From Paenibacillus sp. FSL H8-0048 (GTDB taxonomy: Bacteria; Bacillota; Bacilli; Paenibacillales; Paenibacillaceae): a DNA stretch of 64,000 nucleotides. The position numbers were made by a program, and so were the translations under genes. Below, in pieces: positions 18,339 through 26,146 of the stretch. The DNA lies in the NCBI RefSeq assembly GCF_038002825.1, contig NZ_JBBODF010000001.1, positions 4,650,001-4,714,000 of the forward strand, written 5' to 3'. Each line of letters starts with the position of its first letter. Within the stretch, counting starts at the first letter, position 1. Under the pieces are notes generated by a model. The model saw only the letters and a program-made list of their open reading frames with translations. It made no database searches and was not told the DNA's origin.

Positions 18339-18428
18339 TATTGAAATATAGCATGCACTAATGTAAAATGCAATTAGGAAATCATCGTGAAAAGAATTAC
18401 TATTATATACTCTGAAGGAGTCTTATTC

Positions 18429-18788
18429 ATGAAGCAGCTCCATCATCCCGACCGCAAGGACATTCAACTCGCCTCAGTGTTGTATGCACTCAGCGACCCG
18501 ATCCGCCTATATGTAGTGTCGGAGATCTGTAACCACGGCCCCAAGGCCTGCAACAGCTTCAAGGTGCCGATTGCCAAGTCCACGCTGACCCACCATGCCC
18601 GGACGCTGCGCGAAGCGGGTGTCATTCATACCCGGGTGCAGGGTACCCAGCGCATTCTGTCCCTGCGGACGGAAGATTTGGACGAGCGGTTCCCCGGGCT
18701 GCTGGATTCCGTATTGCAGGCTTACGTCAGTCCTGGCCCAGACGAGGGATTCGGGGAGCCGGAAGAAGAAGGGCAAGAACAGGGATAA
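18429..18788 (+). CDS. ArsR-like winged-helix regulator
   Basis: 119 residues with the ArsR-type core: LASVLYALSDPIRLYVVSEI, recognition region VPIAKSTLTHHARTLREAGVI and wing THVQGTQRILSL-like. No obvious metal-binding CxC; a C-rich stretch (CNHGPKACN) precedes the recognition helix. It is a likely repressor of the divergent MFS exporter. The ATG at 18429 follows AAGGAG at 18416-18421. Confidence 0.85.
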   Translation: MKQLHHPDRKDIQLASVLYALSDPIRLYVVSEICNHGPKACNSFKVPIAKSTLTHHARTLREAGVIHTRVQGTQRILSLRTEDLDERFPGLLDSVLQAYVSPGPDEGFGEPEEEGQEQG

Positions 18789-18829
18789 TTAATTATATAA
18801 CGCATGACATATACCGTATGAGATCATCG

Positions 18830-18856
18830 CCACTCCAGGTTCTGGGGTGGTTTTTT
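18830..18856 (+). terminator. Terminator of the ArsR-like gene
   Basis: Stem CCACTCCA / TGGGGTGG (one G-T pair), 5-base loop, then T6. Confidence 0.9.
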
Positions 18857-18885
18857 GGTATGTACAGAGCATACAACCGTTACCA

Positions 18886-18915
18886 TTGACAGAATTGTAT
18901 CGGGTACAGTAATAT
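18886..18915 (+). promoter_or_regulatory. Promoter of the nik-type operon
   Basis: TTGACA (18886-18891), 18-base spacer, TAATAT (18910-18915). A good sigma-A match about 50 bases before the first gene. Confidence 0.75.
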
Positions 18916-18927
18916 TTTAAATTGTAT

Positions 18928-18942
18928 TGATAATCATTCTCG
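18928..18942. promoter_or_regulatory. Fur-like box at the nik operon start
   Basis: TGATAATCATTCTCG matches the Fur 7-1-7 pattern TGATAAT-N-ATTATCA at 12 of 14 informative positions. It lies just past the expected transcription start, where a bound repressor would block. Zur or another Fur-family member is possible, though the bases fit Fur better. Confidence 0.65.
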
Positions 18943-18966
18943 ATTAGAAAAGAGGAAGTCAACGCT

Positions 18967-20586
18967 ATGTTCGCATCTAAAGGTAAAAGACTGCTGCAAG
19001 GCCTGCTCGTATTATTGGTTATATCCATGGCCGCTGCAGGCTGTTCATCGAATACTACGGAGAAATCATCGGCTGCCGGAGACTCGCAAGCCACGAAGAC
19101 CCTTACAATGGCATGGCCCCGGGATATTGGACCGATGAATCCGCATTTATATAATCCGTCCCAGCTGCTGGCCCAATCTATGATCTATGAGCCGCTTGTC
19201 AGTTATCAGGACGGGAAGCTTGTTCCCGCTCTGGCCGAATCCTGGACGCTGTCACAGGATGGCAAGGTATACACATTCAAGATCCGCAGCAACGTCAAGT
19301 TCTCGGACGGAACGGCTTTTACCGCACAGTTGGTGAAGAAGAATATGGATGCGGTCTTACATAATAAGAAGCTGCACACGTGGCTGGGCATGATCCCGCT
19401 GATTGAGAAGACAGAAGCGGTGGATGACACTACGTTCCGGCTTACGCTGACAGAGTCGTATTATCCGGCACTGTATGATCTTGCAGTAGTGCGGCCGGTA
19501 CGCTTCCTTGGCGAGGCGGGCTTCCCCGAGGATGGCGATACGTCCAAGGGCATTCGCAGCCCGATTGGAACCGGACCTTGGGTGCTAAGCGAGTATAAGA
19601 AGGATGAATCGGCAACCTTTACACCGAATCCGTACTATTGGGGCGATAAGCCGAAGGTGGACAAGGTGGTGGTGAAGGTGATCCCGGATGCGGAGACGCG
19701 TGTGCTGTCTTTTGAAAAAGGGGATCTGGATCTGATCTACGGCGAAGGTCTCATCAGCTATGACGCCTACAAGGAGCTTGAGAGCACCGGGAAGTACGTC
19801 ACTAAGCTGTCTGAGCCGATTGCAACCCGCAATCTGGTGTTGAATACCATGAACGCGAAGCTTGCTGATCTTAAGGTCCGTCAGGCACTTGGCATGGGCT
19901 TCAATAAGGAAGCGATGGTCGAAGGAGTGACGCTGGGGCTGGAGGAGAAGGCAGACAATATCCTGCCGCCGAATCTGCCTTATGCCAATCTCAAGGTAAC
20001 TCCGGTGAAATATGATGTGGAGCAGGCGAATGCTCTGCTTGATGAAGCGGGCTGGAAGCTGCCTTCAGGTGGGGGCGTGCGGGAGAAGGATGGACAGAAG
20101 CTTGAGCTGGAGCTGATGTATGACAAGGCGGATCAGACGATGAAGGCGATGGCGGAGACCCTGCAAGCGGAATGGGCGGGAATCGGTGTGAATCTGAAAA
20201 TCACCGGCGTCGAGCTGACCGTCTACATCCAGCGCAGAAAGGCCAATGAGTTCGATATGAATTTCTATTCGACCTTTGGTGCGCCATATGACCCGCATTC
20301 CTTCATGACGGCTGTGGTTCAGCCGGGCTATGGGGTCTCGGATACCCTGGCGGCTCTGCCAATGAAGGCTGAGATTGATAAGAAAATCAAAGCAGCCATG
20401 GCAACAACAGACGATAAGGTCCGTACTGAGCTGTTCGGCTCTGTGCTCACTACGCTGCAGGAACAGTCTTCAATCCTTCCGATATCCTACATCAAGCAGA
20501 TGGCAGTGTACCGGGACAATGTGGCTGAATTCAAGTTCCCGTCCAACCGGGATGAATACCCGCTTCATGGAATTGAGAAGAAGTAG
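18967..20586 (+). CDS. nikA: NikA-like metal/peptide-binding lipoprotein
   Basis: 539 residues, SBP_bac_5 family, with a lipobox ending at Cys26 (MAAAGCSS). The mature part reads like NikA: MNPHLYNPSQ, QSMIYEPLV, PIGTGPWVL, YYWGDKP and APYDPHSF. It is the surface receptor for nickel or a metal-chelate passed to NikBCDE. The Fur-like box suggests iron-type control, so an opine-metallophore or mixed-metal substrate (as for the related Cnt system) is possible; no metallophore synthesis genes are nearby. Confidence 0.85.
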   Translation: MFASKGKRLLQGLLVLLVISMAAAGCSSNTTEKSSAAGDSQATKTLTMAWPRDIGPMNPHLYNPSQLLAQSMIYEPLVSYQDGKLVPALAESWTLSQDGKVYTFKIRSNVKFSDGTAFTAQLVKKNMDAVLHNKKLHTWLGMIPLIEKTEAVDDTTFRLTLTESYYPALYDLAVVRPVRFLGEAGFPEDGDTSKGIRSPIGTGPWVLSEYKKDESATFTPNPYYWGDKPKVDKVVVKVIPDAETRVLSFEKGDLDLIYGEGLISYDAYKELESTGKYVTKLSEPIATRNLVLNTMNAKLADLKVRQALGMGFNKEAMVEGVTLGLEEKADNILPPNLPYANLKVTPVKYDVEQANALLDEAGWKLPSGGGVREKDGQKLELELMYDKADQTMKAMAETLQAEWAGIGVNLKITGVELTVYIQRRKANEFDMNFYSTFGAPYDPHSFMTAVVQPGYGVSDTLAALPMKAEIDKKIKAAMATTDDKVRTELFGSVLTTLQEQSSILPISYIKQMAVYRDNVAEFKFPSNRDEYPLHGIEKK

Positions 20587-20608
20587 TAGTCACGCAGGAG
20601 GGTTCTAA

Positions 20609-21556
20609 GTGGGCGTATATATCGGAAAAAGAGTGCTGGCGATCATCCCCATCCTTCTGTTCTCCTCACTACTGATGTTCGTGATGATCCGGGTGGGGCC
20701 GGTCGACCTGGCTGAGGCCTATCTGGCAGCGGCCCATATCCAGCCGGATGATGAAGTGCTGGCGGCCAAGCGGCATGAATTCGGGCTGGACCAGCCGCTG
20801 CTGACGCAATATGTTCAATCAGTTGGCCGGCTGCTCCGGCTGGATTTCGGCCATTCCTACCTGTCCAATATGCCCGTATGGGGAGAGGTTGCCCAGAAGC
20901 TGCCCGCAACGCTTCAGCTTGCATCTGCCAGCATCGTGCTGGCACTGGTGGTTAGCATCCCGCTCGGGGTGTTAGCGGCGATTTACAAAAACCGGCAGGT
21001 GGACCACATCATCCGGGTGTTCGCCTATATCGGTGCCTGCATTCCGGTCTTCTGGATCGGCTATCTGCTGATGTTCTTCATCTCGGTCAAGCTGGAATGG
21101 CTGCCTGTGGAGGGCAGAGGGTCTGTGCAGCACCTGATTCTTCCGTCGATTACCTTGGCGCTCTGGCTGATTGCCATCTACGCGCGCCTGCTGCGGACGA
21201 CCGTCCTGGAGGAGCTGAAGGAGGCTTATGTCCGTTATGCCCGGGCTAGAGGGATTAAGGAACATGTGATTCTGTATAAATACGTGCTGAGAATTGCCAT
21301 AGCACCGCTTATTACAGGACTGGGCATCAATCTGGGGAAGCTGCTGACAGGAGCGATTATCGTAGAGCAGGTATTCTCCTGGCCGGGCTTCGGCCGGTAC
21401 TTCATTGAAGCGATCATTAACCGTGACATTCCGGTGATTCAATGCTATGTCATGCTCTCGGTCTGTGTGATTGCCGGGAGCAATCTGCTCGCCGATCTGC
21501 TCCAGCTCTTCCTGGACCCGCGAATTGCGCGTAAAGGGAGGGCCAGCCAAGGATGA
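20609..21556 (+). CDS. nikB: NikB-like ABC importer permease
   Basis: 315 residues, six membrane helices, DppB/NikB fold with the conserved inner loop (EAYVRYARARGIKEHVILYKYVLRIA). The start is GTG after CAGGAGGG. Its stop overlaps the nikC ATG (ATGA). Partner of NikC in the channel. Confidence 0.9.
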   Translation: MGVYIGKRVLAIIPILLFSSLLMFVMIRVGPVDLAEAYLAAAHIQPDDEVLAAKRHEFGLDQPLLTQYVQSVGRLLRLDFGHSYLSNMPVWGEVAQKLPATLQLASASIVLALVVSIPLGVLAAIYKNRQVDHIIRVFAYIGACIPVFWIGYLLMFFISVKLEWLPVEGRGSVQHLILPSITLALWLIAIYARLLRTTVLEELKEAYVRYARARGIKEHVILYKYVLRIAIAPLITGLGINLGKLLTGAIIVEQVFSWPGFGRYFIEAIINRDIPVIQCYVMLSVCVIAGSNLLADLLQLFLDPRIARKGRASQG

Positions 21557-22383
21557 ATAACTTAAGCAGCCGCTTCAAAGGCAAGAGAGTGATCATGCTC
21601 TGCGGCAGCCTGCTGATCCTGTTCGGTCTTGCTGGCCTGTTAGCTCCGTGGATCTCACCGCATGACCCGATACGGGTGAACCTGGCAGCGAAGCTCAGTC
21701 CGCCCTCGTGGGAATATCTTCTGGGGACAGATCAGCTGGGGCGGGACAATCTATCCAGGCTGCTGTATGGAACACGGATCTCGCTGGGCTTTGCTTCACT
21801 TATTTTTGCCGCTTCTTTAGGGGTGGGACTCCTCGCAGGAGTGGTTTCGGGGTACATCGGCGGGTGGCTGGATGCTGTGCTGATGCGGTTGTGCGATGGC
21901 ATTATGTCTTTTCCCAGTATGATTCTGGTCTTCGGTCTGATCGGGATTCTGGGGCCGGGCCTGTCACAATTGGTTATTGCGCTGATGCTGGTGCAGTGGG
22001 TGTACTTCGCCCGGATGTTCCGGAATATGATTGTCAGCCTGAAGGAGCGGAATTTCATCACGGCAGCGCGGATCAGCGGCTCCTCCCCCTGGCAGATCAT
22101 GAGCAGACACCTGATTCCCAACATTCTGCCGTCGATTGTGGTGATTGGGACGCTTGAGATGGGCTGGGCGATTATGGATATCTCCGCGATGTCCTTCCTG
22201 GGCCTGGGCGTCCAGGCGCCTACACCGGAATGGGGGGCGATGCTGAACGAAGGGAAATCCTTCATCCGCAATCATCCCGAGCTGATGCTCTATCCGGGAT
22301 TGATGATTATTATAGTTGTTGCTTCGTTTAATCTGCTTGGCGAGGCGCTGTCTGAACGGTACGGGATCAAACGAGGCTCCTGA
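21553..22383 (+). CDS. nikC: NikC-like ABC importer permease
   Basis: 276 residues, DppC/NikC family, with LLGTDQLGRDNLSRLLYGTR and the EAA loop (NFITAARISGSSPWQIMSRHLIPN). Overlaps nikB by four bases, indicating coupled translation. Confidence 0.9.
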   Translation: MNNLSSRFKGKRVIMLCGSLLILFGLAGLLAPWISPHDPIRVNLAAKLSPPSWEYLLGTDQLGRDNLSRLLYGTRISLGFASLIFAASLGVGLLAGVVSGYIGGWLDAVLMRLCDGIMSFPSMILVFGLIGILGPGLSQLVIALMLVQWVYFARMFRNMIVSLKERNFITAARISGSSPWQIMSRHLIPNILPSIVVIGTLEMGWAIMDISAMSFLGLGVQAPTPEWGAMLNEGKSFIRNHPELMLYPGLMIIIVVASFNLLGEALSERYGIKRGS

Positions 22384-22402
22384 AAGAAGGAATGAGCGAA
22401 TC

Positions 22403-23227
22403 ATGGAACAAGCGGAATATGTGCTGCAGGTGAAGAATCTGAAGGTATCAGTGGAGACAGCTTCAGGAGTTCTGCCCCTCATAGAGGACGTTAACCTGGA
22501 GCTGAAGCCGGGGCGTGTGCTGGGTCTTGTGGGAGGCAGCGGCAGCGGAAAAACCGTTACGTCACTGGCGCTCCTCCAGATGCTGGACCGGCAGACGAGT
22601 GTGATCGAAGGCAGTATCCGGCTGCATACCCGTGAGCTGAACGGACTCCCGGAGAAGGACATGCGCAGGCTTCGCGGCAGTAGTCTTGCGCTGATTATGC
22701 AGAATCCGATGACGGCCTTCTCTCCGGTGTATACCATTGGTGCGCAATTCGTGGAGTCGATACGTACACATATGAAGCTGGGGAAAAAAGAAGCCAAAGC
22801 CTGCATGATCCGTTCCCTGGCCGATGTGAATCTGCCCGATCCCGAAGCGCTGCTGGGAAAGTATCCGTATGAGCTGAGCGGGGGGATGCTCCAGCGGGTG
22901 ATGCTGGCGCTCACCCTGTGTCTGAAGCCCTCCGTGATCATTGCCGATGAACCTACTACGGCTCTGGATGTGTCTAATCAGCTTCAGGTGCTGCGGCTGC
23001 TGGACCGGATCCGCCAGGAGCATGGAACTGCTATTCTGCTGATCTCCCATGACCTCGGCGTCATTGCGGAGCTGGCTGATGAAGTTGCGGTCATGCAGCA
23101 CGGGCGGATTGTTGAGACCGCTGATGTATTCGAGTTGTTCGACCATCCCCGGCATGAATATACCCGGGAGCTGCTGGCAGCAAGGCCGCTGCTCCAGCTT
23201 AGTCCGCAGTTAGGGGGCCAGCTATGA
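22403..23227 (+). CDS. nikD: NikD-like ABC ATPase
   Basis: 274 residues: Walker A GGSGSGKT, signature LSGGMLQR and Walker B VIIADEPTTALD. The ATG at 22403 was chosen because GAAAGAAGGAATGAG precedes it; an open extension to 22316 overlaps nikC and is not protein-like. It powers the importer with NikE. Confidence 0.9.
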   Translation: MEQAEYVLQVKNLKVSVETASGVLPLIEDVNLELKPGRVLGLVGGSGSGKTVTSLALLQMLDRQTSVIEGSIRLHTRELNGLPEKDMRRLRGSSLALIMQNPMTAFSPVYTIGAQFVESIRTHMKLGKKEAKACMIRSLADVNLPDPEALLGKYPYELSGGMLQRVMLALTLCLKPSVIIADEPTTALDVSNQLQVLRLLDRIRQEHGTAILLISHDLGVIAELADEVAVMQHGRIVETADVFELFDHPRHEYTRELLAARPLLQLSPQLGGQL

Positions 23228-24066
23228 CCGGAATGGCGGCAGAATACATGCTTGAGGTCAGGGAAGTTACCCATACCTATGCTGCATCCCGCCGGTGGAG
23301 ACGTTCGGAGAAGCAGGAATATGTGCTGTCCGGCGTGTCTCTTCATATAGAAGAGGGAACCTGCCTGGGGCTGCTGGGATCAAGCGGAGCCGGTAAAAGC
23401 ACCCTGGGCCGGGTTATTCTCGGGCTGGAGCCGCCCCGCGCGGGCCAAGTGCTAATTCAGGGACAGGATCTGTATAAGCTGAGCCCGCAGGCGCGCAGGA
23501 CCATCCGCCGCGATCTGCAGGTGGTCTTCCAGGATTGTTATTCTGCCGTGAATCCCCGGATGACAGCAGAGCAGATTATTGGCGAGCCGCTGTCCAATTA
23601 CGAGTCCTTGAGCGTTCAGGAGCAGAAGCGGGCGGTAGGCGAGCTGCTGGAGTGTGTCGGGCTAAGCGCGGCGGACATGCAGAAGCAGCCCTACCAATTC
23701 AGCGGAGGACAGCTGCAGCGGATCAATATCGCCAGGGCGATTGCGCTGAAGCCTAAGCTCATCGTGTTGGATGAGGCGGTTAGTAGTCTGGATATGATTA
23801 ATGGGGCGAATATTTTGCGGCTGCTTGGGGAGCTTCGGTCTGCGTTCGGCCTGTCCTATCTGTTCATCACCCATGATATTAAGGCCGCCTGTATGATCTC
23901 AGACGCACTGGCTGTCATGGATCAGGGCAAGATCGTGGAATATAACGACAGTAAGGAGCAGTTCCTGCAGTCCTCTAATCCTGCGGTTCGCAGCATGCTC
24001 GATTCCATGCTTGCGGAGCATCCGCGGAACCGGCACAGGGAGCTGCCCGGGGACGCTGTACAATAA
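23224..24066 (+). CDS. nikE: NikE-like ABC ATPase
   Basis: 280 residues: Walker A GSSGAGKST, signature FSGGQLQR and Walker B LIVLDEAVSSLD. It starts by ATGA overlap with nikD. Last gene of the operon; the tandem repeat array 2 follows 46 bases downstream. Confidence 0.9.
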   Translation: MTGMAAEYMLEVREVTHTYAASRRWRRSEKQEYVLSGVSLHIEEGTCLGLLGSSGAGKSTLGRVILGLEPPRAGQVLIQGQDLYKLSPQARRTIRRDLQVVFQDCYSAVNPRMTAEQIIGEPLSNYESLSVQEQKRAVGELLECVGLSAADMQKQPYQFSGGQLQRINIARAIALKPKLIVLDEAVSSLDMINGANILRLLGELRSAFGLSYLFITHDIKAACMISDALAVMDQGKIVEYNDSKEQFLQSSNPAVRSMLDSMLAEHPRNRHRELPGDAVQ

Positions 24067-24111
24067 TGCCGCAAAGTATCTGAGTCATCATCGAAGCTAA
24101 AGTCCCACAAT

Positions 24112-24409
24112 GCAGGCGTGTGGCTCGAATGTATGCGAAAAACAGCATACATTTGCTGTCGCGCAGGCGCATGGCCCGAATGTATGCGAAAAACAGCATA
24201 CATTGGCTGGCGCCGCAGGCGTGTGGCCCGAATGTATGCGAAAAACAGCATACATTTGCTGTCGCGCAGGTGCATGGCCTGAATGTATGCAAAAAACAGC
24301 ATACATTAGCTGGCGCCGCAGGCGTGTGGCCCGAATGTATGCGAAAAACAGCATACATTGGCTGGCGCCGCAGGCGTGTGGCCCGAATGTAACTGGCTGT
24401 CGCGCAGGT
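24112..24409. repeat. Tandem hairpin repeat array 2 (five units of 51-52 bp plus a deleted sixth)
   Basis: Units begin at 24112, 24163, 24215, 24266 and 24318; a sixth at 24370 has lost its hairpin. Each contains ATGTATGC...GCATACAT, an 8- to 9-base perfect stem with a GAAAAACA loop, set in GTGTGGCCCGA...TTGGCTGGCGCCGCAGGC. Two flank variants (CTGTC and CTGGCGCC) partly alternate. It lies between convergent gene ends. It stays open in several frames only because of the repeat. Confidence 0.93.
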
Positions 24410-24415
24410 AATCTC

Positions 24416-24456
24416 CTAAGGTACCGTTCTTTAAAAGGACGGAAAGGGCGATACCT
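24416..24456. terminator. Compound hairpin between convergent genes
   Basis: Outer arms AAGGTA / TACCTT enclose CCGTTC / GGACGG. It could terminate the nik transcript from the left and the lipoprotein transcript from the right; the T tract is short. Confidence 0.4.
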
Positions 24457-24463
24457 TTTCCAC

Positions 24464-26134
24464 TTATGGATCAAGCTTCTTATAGGAAGCATTTGCTTCC
24501 GCCAGTACCTCCGCACCGCCCGCCGCCAGGAACTCCTCCACGAACTCCCCGAATTCCTCCAGCGGACGCTCCCCGGTGATGAAGGCAATGTACGCCTGGT
24601 CTCTTAGCTTAATAAGTCCAGGGCCGTTCCTGATCAGAGAAGGAGTAGCCACCTCCAGGGCATTATAGATGCCGTCGTGATCCAGCCCCAGGGTTGCCGC
24701 CCATTGCTCACTCCGGCCGGCAGGAAGGATAGGCAGGGTCATGCCGATCCCCGCACCGATCGTATTCTGGTAGCTGAACATATGGTTATACGGCGGCAGC
24801 AGGATGATCTCCTTCCTGTCCGTTCCGGCCCAGTCCCAGTGTGTCCCCTGAATACCGTACTGCAGAGATGCCGCCTTATCGGGGTCAGGATTTGCGCTGA
24901 CGTAGTCCAGCAGCCGGAGGATCCTCTCCAGCTTGCCCGGCTCCCGGGTGGCTTCTGCGCCAATGGCAGTGAAGCTCATCAGCATATCGTAGGCTTTGGA
25001 GCCGCGCCTGCCGTCCGGACCGCTAACCGGCCGCCCGAAAGCGATCTTGGCCTGCGGATGCTTGGCGGTTAACTCCTTGACGTTAAACATGGCTTCTACC
25101 GGAACCAGCCTAGCTGCCTTCTGGTCATCCAGTCTCCAGTCCGTATAAGCTCCTGCCTGTGTCCAGTGATAATAATTGCCCATGGAGGTCATGCCGATCC
25201 GCCCGTTAATGAAGGCGTGCGACAGATGCTTGTAGCCTCCGCTATTCTCCCCGGTGATGAACTCGGGATCAATGACTCCGTCCTTGTACCATTTACGGAG
25301 ATAACGCAGCGCTTCCTGCATATCCGGCTCCAGAGCGCCAATGACCAGCCCCTGATCCTTCCGGCTGAAGTAGAGCTGATCCGTGAAGACCATCTGCCCG
25401 AACGCGCCGAAGACCACATTCATGCCCTCCTGCGACAAGCCGTAGGTGTCCCGGATCCCGTTGCCGTCCGGGTCTTCGTTCGCAGCAGCATAGATGAATT
25501 TCTCGAAGTCGGCCAAGGTGTCCGGCACCTTAAGGCCGAGCTTGTCCAGCCAATCCTGCCGGTAGACCACAGGGACCCGATAGATGTTGGTAGGATTAAT
25601 GACCGGTATGCCATAATAGGTCCCGTTAATGCGGCCATATTGCTGATAGGCCGGTGCATTCTCGCGGATGGCCTTAAGAATATTGGGAGCGTAGGTGTTC
25701 AGCAATTCCTCAGGAATTGGCGCGAGCACGTCCTGCTGCTGGTACTTCAACAGATCCTGGGTCTGCCGGACCCGGAACAGGTCGGGAATGCTGCCTTGCA
25801 CCAGCCTCTGGTCAAGCAGGGATTCGTATTTGTTGTTCGGCAGATTCCAGAAGTCCAGATCTACGTTGAACTTCTGCTCCAGCTCCCGTACCATTACGGC
25901 ATCCTCCGCAACCGGCAGATTCTGATGCATGGTCCAGGAGATTTTGAGCTTCGGGGCAGAGGCAGCAAGAACAGCAGAATCAGCAGAGTCAGCAGAATCA
26001 GCAGAGTCAGAAGCGGAAACGGATGTATCCGGCAGCTCTTGTCCTGGCGCAGATGAGAGGAAAGCGGGCTGCCCGCTACAGCCGCAGATCAGCCCCAGGA
26101 GGGGCAAGAGCACTAATCTTTTATACATATACAT
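24464..26134 (-). CDS. Extracellular solute-binding lipoprotein, family 1 (LplA-like)
   Basis: 556 residues, signal peptide with a lipobox (GLICGCS), then a serine/alanine/aspartate-rich linker encoded by 9-base tandem repeats, then a bilobed sugar-type binding fold (VVYRQDWLDKLGLKVPDTLADFEKF, AANEDPDGNGIRDTYG). In Paenibacillus such proteins usually bind oligosaccharides for LplB/YtcP permeases. Here no permease or ATPase genes flank it. AAGGAGGG precedes the ATG. It follows the AraC regulator gene by 12 bases on the same strand. Confidence 0.88.
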   Translation of the reverse strand: MYMYKRLVLLPLLGLICGCSGQPAFLSSAPGQELPDTSVSASDSADSADSADSAVLAASAPKLKISWTMHQNLPVAEDAVMVRELEQKFNVDLDFWNLPNNKYESLLDQRLVQGSIPDLFRVRQTQDLLKYQQQDVLAPIPEELLNTYAPNILKAIRENAPAYQQYGRINGTYYGIPVINPTNIYRVPVVYRQDWLDKLGLKVPDTLADFEKFIYAAANEDPDGNGIRDTYGLSQEGMNVVFGAFGQMVFTDQLYFSRKDQGLVIGALEPDMQEALRYLRKWYKDGVIDPEFITGENSGGYKHLSHAFINGRIGMTSMGNYYHWTQAGAYTDWRLDDQKAARLVPVEAMFNVKELTAKHPQAKIAFGRPVSGPDGRRGSKAYDMLMSFTAIGAEATREPGKLERILRLLDYVSANPDPDKAASLQYGIQGTHWDWAGTDRKEIILLPPYNHMFSYQNTIGAGIGMTLPILPAGRSEQWAATLGLDHDGIYNALEVATPSLIRNGPGLIKLRDQAYIAFITGERPLEEFGEFVEEFLAAGGAEVLAEANASYKKLDP

Positions 26135-26146
26135 ATGGCACCCTCC

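Noticed and set aside
14221..24409. CRISPR arrays
   Set aside because: The whole 48-52 base unit is repeated, with no unique spacers between copies, and no cas genes are present.
24097..24607. Cys-rich open frames across repeat array 2
   Set aside because: Open in both strands and several frames because of the repeat; no ribosome site and they overlap the lipoprotein gene end.
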